NCBI RefSeq assembly: GCF_003797765.1 | Contig: NZ_RKMB01000001.1 | Location: 248,001-312,000, forward strand | Direction: 5' to 3' | DNA from: Ramlibacter sp. WS9 | GTDB taxonomy: Bacteria; Pseudomonadota; Gammaproteobacteria; Burkholderiales; Burkholderiaceae_C | Length of the DNA: 64,000 nt | In this document: positions 42,532-50,747 of the stretch, piece after piece | How the letters are laid out: every line of letters begins with the position of its first letter | How positions within the stretch are numbered: position 1 is the stretch's first letter | Notes under the pieces: model-generated | The model's input: the letters and a program-made list of their open reading frames with translations, nothing else | Databases searched by the model: none | Told to the model about the DNA's origin: nothing | Position numbers and translations under genes: made by a program

Positions 42532-43476
42532 ATGAGCGGCGACACTTTTCACGAAGGCGAAACGGCGCTGCAAGAACGCACGGGCGTGCGTGCGCGGCTC
42601 GCCGACGCCGGCCCGCGCGTGATCCGCGACCACATGCCGGACCAGCACCGCGAGTTCTTCGCGCAGTTGCCCTTCCTGGTCGCGGGCACGGTCGATGCGC
42701 AAGGCCAGCCCTGGGCTTCAGTGCTGGCCGGCGCGCCGGGTTTCGTGACGTCGCCCGATCCGAAGCGGCTGGACGTGCGTGCCCAGCCGCTGTCGCATGA
42801 ACCCTTGTCGGAGAACCTAGCGGCCGGTGCGCCTATCGGCCTGCTCGGCATCGAGCCGCACACCCGGCGGCGCAACCGGATGAACGGGCACGTCTCGCGG
42901 TTCGACGACAGTGGCTTCAGCGTTGTCGTTGAACAGAGCTTCGGCAACTGCCCCAAGTACATCCAGGCGCGGCGTCCGGAGTTCACCAGCGCGTCTTCAA
43001 CGGGGCCTGCACAGCGGCTGGATGCACTCGACGAAGCGGCGCGCGCGCTGATCGCCCGCGCCGACACCTTCTTCATCGCGACCGCCCATCCCCAGGCGGG
43101 TCGGGGCGACGCGCGGGCCTTCGGCGTGGACGTGTCGCATCGCGGCGGCAAGCCGGGCTTCGTGCGGGTCGACCGCGACGGCACGCTGACTGTGCCGGAC
43201 TTCATCGGCAACTTTTTCTTCAACACACTCGGCAACCTGTCGGTGAACCCGCGCTGCGGCCTGCTGTTCATCGATTTCGACAATGGCGACATGCTGCAGG
43301 TCGCGGCGCGCGGCGAGATCATCCACGACGACGCCGAGGTGCTGGCTTTCGAAGGCGCGCAGCGGCTGCTGCGGTTTCAAGTTGTGTCCGTCTTGCGCTG
43401 GCCAAGCGCCTTGCCGCTGCGCTGGGGCGAGGCGGAAATGTCGCCGGTACTGGCGGCGACGGGCTCCTGGCGCTGA
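42532..43476 (+). CDS. PNPOx-like flavin-nucleotide-binding protein
   Basis: The 314-residue protein has two parts: an N-terminal 140-residue split barrel (EFFAQLPFLVAGTVDAQGQPWASVLAG) and a second barrel (DTFFIATAHPQAGRGDARAFGVDVSHRGGKPGFVRVDRDGTLTVPDFIGNFFFNTLGNLSVNPRCGLLFIDFDNGDMLQV). This matches the pyridoxamine-phosphate-oxidase-related family that binds FMN, often found beside GST or ferredoxin-reductase genes. It probably reduces or detoxifies an organic substrate with the GST product. Start 7 nt after the GST stop. Confidence 0.88.
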   Translation: MSGDTFHEGETALQERTGVRARLADAGPRVIRDHMPDQHREFFAQLPFLVAGTVDAQGQPWASVLAGAPGFVTSPDPKRLDVRAQPLSHEPLSENLAAGAPIGLLGIEPHTRRRNRMNGHVSRFDDSGFSVVVEQSFGNCPKYIQARRPEFTSASSTGPAQRLDALDEAARALIARADTFFIATAHPQAGRGDARAFGVDVSHRGGKPGFVRVDRDGTLTVPDFIGNFFFNTLGNLSVNPRCGLLFIDFDNGDMLQVAARGEIIHDDAEVLAFEGAQRLLRFQVVSVLRWPSALPLRWGEAEMSPVLAATGSWR

Positions 43477-43509
43477 CGGCCCTGGAAGTCGACCGTCTAT
43501 GATTTGCGA

Positions 43510-44313
43510 ATGACGGTCCTGTCTCACAGCGCGCGAAAGCTTGGCCATGCCGGGCGGGCGCCGCTGCGCTGGCTCGCCGGCTGGTGGCGCATCATCTTCT
43601 TCGGCGCATCGGTGCTGGTGCTGGCGCTGTCGCCCTCCAGTTACGGGCGGGAAACGCGCCAGGCCCTGATGCGCCACATCTATGTCGATACGGCGCCCAT
43701 CCTCGGCTGGTTCACTGTCCTGTGTGCCTTGCTCACTTTGGTGATCACACGCATCGTGGTGGTCACGGCCATCAGTTACGGCTTGTCTCGCTATGCCCTC
43801 GAGATGGTGATCCGCGTTCTGGTGCTGGAATTGATCCCGCTCACGGCGGCGCTCTTCGTCGCCTTGCGCTGCACGATCCCGAACGGGGCCGCTCTGGCGG
43901 AGATGCGCCGAACCGGCCAATTCGATGCGCTGGCCGCGCGCGGCGTCGACCCCGTGGTGACGCAGGTGCTGCCTCGCGCGCTGGCCGGCATCTTCGCCAC
44001 ATTGACGCTGGCGGCGCTCAGCTGCGTGGTGGCGCTGGTGCTGGCCTACCTCGCGGTCTTCGGCTGGACGTTGGCGGGTGTGGCTGCCTACACGCATGTG
44101 TTCGGCCATGTGTTCAATCCGGCGGTCGCGCTGATCTTCGTGCTCAAGACCGTCTTCTTCAGCCTGGCCGTGTCCATCATTCCGATGGCCTCGGGCCTGT
44201 ACGACATCGAGGGCGACGGCTCTCGCGAAAGCGCCGCGTTGCAGGGGCTCGTGCGCATGTTCGCCGTGCTGCTGCTGCTCGAGGCGGCGTCGCTCGCAGG
44301 CAACTACACCTGA
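43510..44313 (+). CDS. MlaE-family ABC permease
   Basis: The 267-residue inner-membrane protein has about five hydrophobic segments and MlaE-family features (GRETRQALMRHIYVDTAPILGWFTVLCALLTLVITRIVVVTAISYGLSRYALEMVIRVLVLELIPLTAALFVALR split over helices; the conserved segment GAALAEMRRTGQFDALAARGVDP). MlaE moves phospholipids between the membranes with an ATPase and MCE protein. The MCE gene follows 5 nt later. No ATPase gene is adjacent. I start at the ATG 43510 rather than the TTG 43504. Confidence 0.88.
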   Translation: MTVLSHSARKLGHAGRAPLRWLAGWWRIIFFGASVLVLALSPSSYGRETRQALMRHIYVDTAPILGWFTVLCALLTLVITRIVVVTAISYGLSRYALEMVIRVLVLELIPLTAALFVALRCTIPNGAALAEMRRTGQFDALAARGVDPVVTQVLPRALAGIFATLTLAALSCVVALVLAYLAVFGWTLAGVAAYTHVFGHVFNPAVALIFVLKTVFFSLAVSIIPMASGLYDIEGDGSRESAALQGLVRMFAVLLLLEAASLAGNYT

Positions 44314-44318
44314 CGCCC

Positions 44319-45302
44319 ATGGAAGAAAAACCCGACACACCGGTCAGCAATTCCGAACCCGCGCCCTCGCGGCCGGTGCGCAATCTCGAGCTCAAGGCGG
44401 CGCTGCTGCTGGTGTTCACCGGTCTGCTCATCGTGGGCTCGGTGCTGTACCTGCTCTACGCGCGCGGCGTGTTCCAGGCGACGCAGACCTTGGTGCTGGT
44501 GACGGAAGACTCCGAAGGCGTGGTTGTCGGCATGGACATGACCTTCGCGGGCTTCCCGATCGGGCGGGTGCGTCGCGTCGAGCTCGCCCAGACCGGCAAC
44601 GTCCGCGTCATCATCGACGTCGCCCAGAAAGACGCGCACTGGTTGCGCACATCCAGCGTCTTCACGCTGGTGCGCGGCCTCGTGGGCGGCACCAACATCC
44701 GTGCCTATTCGGGCGTGCTCACGGATCCGCCGCTGCCCGATGGTGCCGAACGGCCGGCGCTGCGCGGCGACGCCACGGCGGAGCTGCCGCGCGTGCTGGC
44801 GTCCGCCAAGGAAGTGCTGGAGAACGTGAGCGCGATGACGGCGGAGGACGCCGCGTTGCGCGCGTCGCTGGCGAACCTGCAGGAAGTGACGGCCAAGCTC
44901 AAGGGTCCGCGCGGCGCGTTGGGCGTGATGTTCGGCAACGACGCCGACGCGCAGAAGCTCGTGGCCGCGCTGGACCGCACCAATGCGTTGTTGGCGCGAG
45001 TCGATGCGCTCACCGCGAAAGCGGACACCCAGGTGTTCGGCCCCGACGGTGTGATGAAGGAAGCGCGGGCCACGGTGTCGCAGCTCAATGGCCTCCTGGC
45101 CGAAACCCGCACGAGCCTCAAGAAAGTGGACGCGGTGCTGGTCGAGGCGCAGGGCATCAGCGCGAACGTGAAGGGCGCGACCAACGACCTCGGAAGCCTG
45201 CGTGCGGACGTCGAAGCCAACCTTCACAAGGTCGAGGGCCTCATCAACGAGCTGAACCGGAAGTGGCCCTTCGCTCGCGAGACGGAGGTCAAGTTGCCAT
45301 GA
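44319..45302 (+). CDS. MCE-domain (MlaD-like) substrate-binding protein
   Basis: The 327-residue protein has one N-terminal membrane helix (KAALLLVFTGLLIVGSVLYLLYARG) and a MCE domain (about 60-145: DSEGVVVGMDMTFAGFPIGRVRRVEL, then RGLVGGTNIRAYSG). A long coiled-coil C-terminal part (about 160-320) resembles the periplasm-spanning extensions of PqiB/MCE proteins. It likely forms a hexameric lipid conduit working with the permease. It overlaps the next gene's start by 4 nt. Confidence 0.9.
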   Translation: MEEKPDTPVSNSEPAPSRPVRNLELKAALLLVFTGLLIVGSVLYLLYARGVFQATQTLVLVTEDSEGVVVGMDMTFAGFPIGRVRRVELAQTGNVRVIIDVAQKDAHWLRTSSVFTLVRGLVGGTNIRAYSGVLTDPPLPDGAERPALRGDATAELPRVLASAKEVLENVSAMTAEDAALRASLANLQEVTAKLKGPRGALGVMFGNDADAQKLVAALDRTNALLARVDALTAKADTQVFGPDGVMKEARATVSQLNGLLAETRTSLKKVDAVLVEAQGISANVKGATNDLGSLRADVEANLHKVEGLINELNRKWPFARETEVKLP

Positions 45303-45949
45303 GGTTGATCCTGTCCTTGGCCGTCGCCGCGGCGCTGCTGGCCGGCTGCGGCAACAAGCCGCGCGCGCCCGACTGGCAGATGAACGCCCACGACAGCCTC
45401 GAGCGCTACGTCACGGCGTACATGACGGGTAATGCCCGGGTCGAGGCGGCGGAATTCGAGCGCGCACGCAACGCGCTGTCGGCGACGGGGCAAGCGGGGC
45501 TGGTGGCGCGTGCGGAGCTGACGCGGTGTGCCGCGCGCGTGGCCAGCCTGGCCGTCGAACCCTGCGAAGGCTTCGAGCGGCTGCGTGCGGATGCGCCCGC
45601 GGCCGAGCGCGCCTATGCGGATTACCTGGCCGGGCGCATCGCCCCCACCGATGTGCCGCTGCTGCCGGCACAGCACCGCGCCGTGGCCGCAGGGCAGGGC
45701 GACGCGGCGGCGTTGGGCGCGATCGAGGACCCGCTCTCACGCCTGGTCGCAGCCGGTGTTTTATTTCGCAGTGGCAGGGCGTCGCCGCCGGTGCTGGTGC
45801 TGGCCAGCGACACGGCCTCGGCCCAGGGCTGGCGCCGGCCGCTGCTGGCCTGGCTGGGCGTGCAGGCGCAGCGTGCGGAGCAAGCGGGCGCCACCGAAGA
45901 AGCGCAGCGGCTGCGCCGGCGTATGGCGTTGGTGGCGGGGGAAAAGTAG
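45299..45949 (+). CDS. Lipoprotein of the Mla-like cluster
   Basis: The 216-residue product has a lipoprotein signal (LILSLAVAAALLAGCGNK). The mature part is helical and Ala-rich (HDSLERYVTAYMTGNARVEAAEFERARNAL), without the beta-structure of PqiC-type auxiliary lipoproteins. Its ATG overlaps the MCE gene stop, so it is coupled to it and probably serves as the outer-membrane or docking component. I do not recognise a named family. Confidence 0.78.
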   Translation: MRLILSLAVAAALLAGCGNKPRAPDWQMNAHDSLERYVTAYMTGNARVEAAEFERARNALSATGQAGLVARAELTRCAARVASLAVEPCEGFERLRADAPAAERAYADYLAGRIAPTDVPLLPAQHRAVAAGQGDAAALGAIEDPLSRLVAAGVLFRSGRASPPVLVLASDTASAQGWRRPLLAWLGVQAQRAEQAGATEEAQRLRRRMALVAGEK

Positions 45950-45951
45950 CC

Positions 45952-46965
45952 GTGCTGCTCAAAGTAGGCGAACTCGCGAAACACGCGGGCCTCACGGTGC
46001 GCACGCTGCACCACTACGACGAGATCGGCCTGCTCAAGCCTTCGGGCCGCTCGGAGTCCGGCTACCGGCTGTACAGCCGCGAAGACGTCGCGCGCCTGCA
46101 CGGCATCCAGGCGCTGCGCCAGCTGGGCCTCGCGCTGGCGGATATCGGCGCCATGCTCGAGAAGGGCGGCACGCCGCCGGGCCTGATCATCGACCAGCAG
46201 ATGCGGGCGCTGGATCGCGAGATCGCACGCGCCACCGAACTGCGGGACCACCTGGGCTTGTTGCAGCACCAACTGGCGAAGGGGAACGAGCCGGGCATGG
46301 CGGACTGGCTGGACACGCTGGGGCTGATGAAGACCTACGGCAAGTACTTCAGCGCTGCGGAGCTCAAGACCATATTCGCGAACTGGAACCTGATCGAAAA
46401 CGACTGGGAGCCGCTGGTTGCCGCAGTGCGCGAGGTGATGAACCAGGGGTTTGCGGCCGACGCGCCGGAAGTGCAGCCACTCGCGCAGCGCTGGATGCGG
46501 CTGATGCTGCGCTGGATGGACGGCAACTTCGACCTCATCGACCGCTGGGGCGAGATGTACGAAAAGGAGCCTTCCGCGGCAGGGCGCAATGGGGCGCCCC
46601 AGTCGGACATGATCGAGTTCATCCGCCGCGCCATCGACCTGCGCATGGCGTTGCTGTGCAAGTACCTGACGCTCGCGGAGATCCGGCGGTTTCGCCATAT
46701 TCCGGACGAAGAGTGGCAGGCCATGGCGTGCCGGGTCAAGGAGCTGATGGACCGCGGCGTTGCCCCCGGCAGCGACCCCGCGCAGGCGATGGTCGGTCAA
46801 TGGCTGGCGCTGCTCGACCGGTTGGTCGGGGACGACCAAGCCGTGCGCGCTCGCCTGCTGCTGGCCCAGGCCAGCGAGCCGCTGCTGCAGGCCGGGTCGA
46901 CGCTGCCCGCGCCGGCCCGGGCCTATCTGCGCCAATGCATGGCCCAGGGCTTGACCCTCACGTGA
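45952..46965 (+). CDS. MerR-family regulator with TipAS-like ligand domain
   Basis: The 337-residue activator has an N-terminal MerR winged helix (KVGELAKHAGLTVRTLHHYDEIGLLKPSGRSESGYRLYSREDVARLHGIQALRQLG over residues 4-60) and a dimerising coiled coil. The helical C-terminal part (about 130-335) has two similar halves, as in TipA-type domains that bind small drugs. The start is GTG at 45952. Its last codons (GLTLT plus stop) overlap the operator at 46951-46981, so it most likely activates the following acyltransferase and MFS genes. Confidence 0.9.
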   Translation: MLLKVGELAKHAGLTVRTLHHYDEIGLLKPSGRSESGYRLYSREDVARLHGIQALRQLGLALADIGAMLEKGGTPPGLIIDQQMRALDREIARATELRDHLGLLQHQLAKGNEPGMADWLDTLGLMKTYGKYFSAAELKTIFANWNLIENDWEPLVAAVREVMNQGFAADAPEVQPLAQRWMRLMLRWMDGNFDLIDRWGEMYEKEPSAAGRNGAPQSDMIEFIRRAIDLRMALLCKYLTLAEIRRFRHIPDEEWQAMACRVKELMDRGVAPGSDPAQAMVGQWLALLDRLVGDDQAVRARLLLAQASEPLLQAGSTLPAPARAYLRQCMAQGLTLT

Positions 46966-46981
46966 CGTGAGGGTCTAGAGT
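46951..46981 (+). promoter_or_regulatory. MerR/TipA-type promoter overlapping the regulator stop
   Basis: -35 TTGACC (46951-46956) and -10 TAGAGT (46976-46981) lie 19 bp apart. The spacer carries a perfect 10-bp inverted repeat GACCCTCACG (46953-46962) and CGTGAGGGTC (46966-46975). This is the classic over-long MerR promoter and matches the TipA-group operator. The regulator stop codon is inside the dyad. The acyltransferase ATG at 46990 is only about 8 nt past the -10. Confidence 0.88.
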
Positions 46982-46989
46982 CGGCTTCC

Positions 46990-48216
46990 ATGACGGAACC
47001 GACTCCAACAACAACTCCCGAACACCTGCCCCCGCAGCGCCTGCATGCGCTGGACAACCTGCGCGCGCTGGCCATGTGGCTGGGCATCGTGCTGCACGTC
47101 TCGGCGATCCATTGGGTCAACCCGTCCCCGCTGCCTTGGCGCGACGAGCAGCGCACCATCGTCGCGGATTTGCTGGGCGCGTTCATCCACAGCTTTCGCA
47201 TGCCGGTGTTCTTCATCCTGGCGGGCTACTTCGTTGCGATGCTGCTGCATCAGCACGGCGCGGGCGGCATGCTGAAGAACCGCGCGAAACGGCTCGGCCT
47301 GCCGTTCGCCGTGTTCTGGCTGCCCATCTTCAGCGCGTGCGTGGTGCTGGCGCTGCTGTTCGTTCATCGCATGGCGCGCGGCACCTGGGGACTCGACCCA
47401 GTATTGCTGCAGCGGCAGGCACCGAACGTGCCCCAGGGGCCGTCGACCATGCACATGTGGTTTCTGTGGATGCTGCTGTGGCTCTGTGTCCTCACGGCGG
47501 CGCTGCATCGCTTCGGCGGCGCCCCGGTGCGCCGCATCGGGTCGGCCCTGGCGGCGGCATTGGGGTTCATCGGCGCGAGCTGGGGGGGCTTCATGGTGCT
47601 GGCGCTTCCGCTGGCCGTGACCGGTGCGGTCTATCCGAACGGGATCGTCACACCCAATGGCTCGTTCCTGCCGCCGCTCGCGGAATGGGTGCACAACGGC
47701 CTGTTCTTCGCGTTTGGCTTGTCCGTCTACGCGTGCCGCGAGCACTTGCTGCCGCTGTTCACGCGCCGGGCCTGGGCGTACGCCGCGGCGGGCCTGCCGT
47801 TCTTCTTCGGTACGCTGGTACTGATGGAGATGCTGCGCCAGCCGGACCGGCCGATCGCGCACCTGCCGTTCTGGATCGCGCTGGCCTACAACTGCGCCAC
47901 GTGGCTCTGGAGTTTTGCGCTGATCGGCCTGGCGCTGCGGTACATGCCGCGCCGCAACGCAGTGCTGGGCTACCTTGCCGACAGCTCGTACTGGGTCTAT
48001 CTCGTGCACATGCCCGCCACGATCGGCTTCGGCGCGCTGCTCTTCGGCGTGCCGATCCCCGCGTTGGGCAAGATGGGGCTGAACATCGCCGCGACCACGC
48101 TGCTGTGCCTGGCTACCTACCACCTGTTCGTGCGCTTCACGCCGGTCAGCATCTTGCTGAACGGCAAGCGCCATCCCCGAAAAATCCAAGGAGTGCTGGC
48201 GCATGCCAACCCATGA
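46990..48216 (+). CDS. Acyltransferase-3 family integral membrane protein
   Basis: The 408-residue inner-membrane protein has about ten hydrophobic segments and the family entry motif RLHALDNLRALAMWLGIVLHVSAIHW (active-site His in VLHVSA), plus FRMPVFFILAGYFVAMLL and LADSSYWVYLVHMPATIG. Acyltransferase-3 proteins acylate exported sugars, glucans or lipids (OpgC/MdoC-like). It lies directly behind the TipA-type promoter. With that promoter the mRNA would be almost leaderless, since no transcribed RBS fits before 46990. It overlaps the MFS gene by 14 nt. Confidence 0.87.
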   Translation: MTEPTPTTTPEHLPPQRLHALDNLRALAMWLGIVLHVSAIHWVNPSPLPWRDEQRTIVADLLGAFIHSFRMPVFFILAGYFVAMLLHQHGAGGMLKNRAKRLGLPFAVFWLPIFSACVVLALLFVHRMARGTWGLDPVLLQRQAPNVPQGPSTMHMWFLWMLLWLCVLTAALHRFGGAPVRRIGSALAAALGFIGASWGGFMVLALPLAVTGAVYPNGIVTPNGSFLPPLAEWVHNGLFFAFGLSVYACREHLLPLFTRRAWAYAAAGLPFFFGTLVLMEMLRQPDRPIAHLPFWIALAYNCATWLWSFALIGLALRYMPRRNAVLGYLADSSYWVYLVHMPATIGFGALLFGVPIPALGKMGLNIAATTLLCLATYHLFVRFTPVSILLNGKRHPRKIQGVLAHANP

Positions 48217-49504
48217 CAACCCGGCGCGAGCCGAACTTTTCCGCGACCGCAATTTCCGGTGGCTGATCGGCGGCGGCAGTCTCTCGCTGCTGGGCGACCA
48301 GTTCACGCTGATCGCCTTGCCGTGGCTCGTGCTGACCATGACCGGCGACACGCTGGTGCTGGGCACCGTGCTGGCGCTCATCAGCGTGCCGCGCGCGCTG
48401 TTCATCCTGGTGGGCGGCGCCATCGTCGACCGCTATTCGCCCAAGCAGGTGCTGATGATCACCAAGTACGTCAACACCGTGCTGCTGGGCGCACTGGCAG
48501 CACTCGTCTTCACCGGCACGTTGACGCTGCCGCTGGTCTACGCTCTGTCGCTGGGCATCGGGCTGGCAACAGCGTTCAGCATCCCGTCGGGCACGGCGAT
48601 GATGCCGCATGTGGTGCAGCCCGCGCAGCTCCAGGCCGCGAACAGCATCCAGCTCGGCCTGCGCCAGTTGTCGATGTTCGTCGGCCCGCTGCTCGCGGGC
48701 CTCCTGATCGCGCTGTTCGGTGACGGCGCCGGAGGTGCAGGCAGCGCCATGGCCAACGCCCAGGGCATCGCCGTGGCTTTCGCGTTCGACGCGTTCAGTT
48801 TCGGCATCACGATCTGGACGCTGGCCCAAGTGAAGACGCGGCCGACGCCCCCACGCACGGCAGGGCCCACCCCGGCGGTGTGGGCCTCCATCGCCGAAGG
48901 CCTGCGCCATTTCTGGCGCGACGTCGAACTGCGCACCTGCTTCATCTACTGGTCGGCGATCGCGCTGCTGATCATGGGCCCGATCCACATCGCGCTGCCG
49001 GTACTCGCCAGCACGCAACCTGGCCTGGGCGCCGCGGCGTTCGGCATCATGGTCGGCGCCCACGGCGCCGGCACCCTGGCCGGCATGATCGCGTCCGGCG
49101 TCAAGTCGAACCTGCGCATCGGCAGCCTGGGCACCACCATCCTGGCGTTCGACGCCGTCATCGGCCTGCTGTTCATCCCGATGGGGCAGATCGGTGCCGC
49201 ATGGCAGGGCGCGGGCCTGATGCTCACCATCGGCTTGCTCGGCGGCTTCATGCAGGTGGCGGTTTTCACCTGGATCCAGCGCCGCGTGCCGCCCGCGCTG
49301 CTGGGCCGCGCGATGAGCCTGTTCATGTTCATCTTCATGGGCCTCGCGCCGGTCTCGGCGGCCATCACGGGCTGGATCATGCGCGGCATCACGCTCGGCC
49401 AGCTGTTCGCCGGCTGCGGCGCGACCTTGGTGGTGCTGGCGGTCATCGCGTTCGTGGGTTCGCAGATGCGCAACGTGACCGACGCGAGCCCGGCGACGCG
49501 CTGA
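48203..49504 (+). CDS. MFS transporter
   Basis: The 433-residue protein has the major-facilitator pattern with 12 predicted helices (NFRWLIGGGSLSLLGDQFTLIALPWLVL, GGAIVDRYSPKQVLMITKYVNTVLL with the loop 2-3 motif GGAIVDRYSPKQ). It belongs to the drug/macrolide-efflux-like group (MFS_3). Coupled with the acyltransferase by a 14-nt overlap and placed behind a TipA-type MerR promoter, it may export a compound, perhaps one that binds the regulator. Confidence 0.92.
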   Translation: MPTHDNPARAELFRDRNFRWLIGGGSLSLLGDQFTLIALPWLVLTMTGDTLVLGTVLALISVPRALFILVGGAIVDRYSPKQVLMITKYVNTVLLGALAALVFTGTLTLPLVYALSLGIGLATAFSIPSGTAMMPHVVQPAQLQAANSIQLGLRQLSMFVGPLLAGLLIALFGDGAGGAGSAMANAQGIAVAFAFDAFSFGITIWTLAQVKTRPTPPRTAGPTPAVWASIAEGLRHFWRDVELRTCFIYWSAIALLIMGPIHIALPVLASTQPGLGAAAFGIMVGAHGAGTLAGMIASGVKSNLRIGSLGTTILAFDAVIGLLFIPMGQIGAAWQGAGLMLTIGLLGGFMQVAVFTWIQRRVPPALLGRAMSLFMFIFMGLAPVSAAITGWIMRGITLGQLFAGCGATLVVLAVIAFVGSQMRNVTDASPATR

Positions 49505-49623
49505 CACCGGTTCCGTTCACGGCGGATTTACAGAAAGTTTTCCTTGCGGCAATATCCGCCCGGGGAGCTCGCGCGTTGTTGTAGACGTGGGCCCACGCCA
49601 CCTTCGACAACCAGGAGCCTTTC

Positions 49624-49956
49624 ATGAAGAAGCAAAGCTTGATCATCGTCCTCGCGCTGGCCGCCGCCGGCGCGGCCGTTGCGCAGACCCCGTCCGTTGA
49701 CCCGGCGACGCCGCGCGTCGACCGGCGCGAGGCGCGGCAGGAAAAACGCATTGCAAAGGGCAAGGCATCGGGCGAGTTGACGCCCAAGGAAGCGGCGAAG
49801 CTCGAAGCCCAGCAGGGCCGCATCCAGGCGGCCGAAGCCGAGGCCAAGAGCGATGGCAAGGTCACCGCCAAGGAACGCGCGGAGCTCACGCATCGCCAAA
49901 ACAAGGCCAATCGCAAGATTCGCCGCAACAAGCACGACGCGCAGAAGACCAGCTAG
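49624..49956 (+). CDS. Small secreted protein with internal repeats
   Basis: The 110-residue product has a signal peptide (LIIVLALAAAGAAVAQ). The mature part is Lys/Glu/Ala-rich with two similar units: ASGELTPKEAAKLEAQQGRI, then DGKVTAKERAELTHRQNKA, ending RKIRRNKHDAQKTS. The units resemble a helix-loop-helix scaffold, perhaps with acidic loops. AGGAGCC precedes the ATG. I know this type only as uncharacterised periplasmic proteins of Comamonadaceae. Confidence 0.75.
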   Translation: MKKQSLIIVLALAAAGAAVAQTPSVDPATPRVDRREARQEKRIAKGKASGELTPKEAAKLEAQQGRIQAAEAEAKSDGKVTAKERAELTHRQNKANRKIRRNKHDAQKTS

Positions 49957-50033
49957 GGCCGTTAACGCTATGAAGCGACCGCGCGTGTAGTCGAGCTCTA
50001 TCGCCTCGCGCGTGGTGATGGCGACAACGCCAT

Positions 50034-50064
50034 AAAAAAAGCCCGGCACCTTGCGGTGCCGGGC
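50034..50064 (-). terminator. Intrinsic terminator of the histone H1-like gene
   Basis: GCCCGGCACC (50041-50050) and GGTGCCGGGC (50055-50064) form a perfect 10-bp stem with a 4-nt loop. On the minus strand it is followed by seven T (50034-50040). It lies 39 bp past the H1-like stop. Confidence 0.92.
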
Positions 50065-50103
50065 TTAGCGGGCTGGCTTGCCTTGCGGCAAGCCCACTTC
50101 GCC

Positions 50104-50565
50104 TTAGGGCTTGCTGGCCGTGGGGAACGGCCAGGCTGCCTGCGGGTTCAGCGTGGTCTGCGCCGCCGGCGCTGCCGGGGCGGCAGCGGCCGCTTTGGCT
50201 ACCGGTTTGGCAGCAGGCTTTTTCGCTGCTTTCTTGGCAGCAGGCTTTTTCGCAGCCTTTTTGGCAGCAGGCTTTTTCTTCGCAGCCGGCTTCTTCTTGG
50301 CGGCCGCCTTTTTGGCGGTCGTCTTCTTGGCTGCGGCCTTCTTCGCCGGAGCCTTCTTCGCAGCGGCCTTCTTGGCCGCCGGGCGCTTAGCGGCCGCCTT
50401 CTTGGCTGCCGGGCGCTTCGCTGCGGCCTTCTTCGCCGGAGCCTTCTTCGCAGCGGCCTTCTTGGCCGGAGCCTTCTTTGCCGTTGCCTTCTTTGCGGCC
50501 GGACGCTTCGCTGCGGCCTTCTTTGCCGGGGCCTTCTTCGCGGCCGATTTCTTTGCAGTTGCCAT
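50104..50565 (-). CDS. Histone H1-like DNA-binding protein
   Basis: The 153-residue protein begins [26 protein letters not shown] and is built almost entirely from KKA/KKAAAK units, then ends in an Ala/Pro tail ([19 protein letters not shown]). Such lysine-rich proteins resemble eukaryotic H1 tails and bind DNA as nucleoid proteins (AlgP, HctB and BpH1 types). AGGAGA precedes the ATG at 50565; an upstream in-frame ATG adds unrelated residues. The repeats make length variation between strains likely. Confidence 0.9.
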   Translation of the reverse strand: MATAKKSAAKKAPAKKAAAKRPAAKKATAKKAPAKKAAAKKAPAKKAAAKRPAAKKAAAKRPAAKKAAAKKAPAKKAAAKKTTAKKAAAKKKPAAKKKPAAKKAAKKPAAKKAAKKPAAKPVAKAAAAAPAAPAAQTTLNPQAAWPFPTASKP

Positions 50566-50747
50566 TTCTATCTCCTGTTCAAGTTGATCAACATCAACCA
50601 AAGAAGCACTCCATGCTTGTTGGATTGCATGAAGCGATTCATGAGGTTGGGCCAAGGCCCAGCATCATGAACACCGTTGCCCGCCCTGGCGCCTGGCTCT
50701 TGCGGCCGGTCGCCAACGCGGACGAATCTCAAACTCGTCCTATTCGT

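Noticed and set aside
50111..50587. Ala/Phe-rich plus-strand frame resembling a repetitive membrane protein
   Set aside because: It is the complement of the AAK-repeat H1-like gene. The minus frame has RBS, start, composition and an intrinsic terminator on its side.
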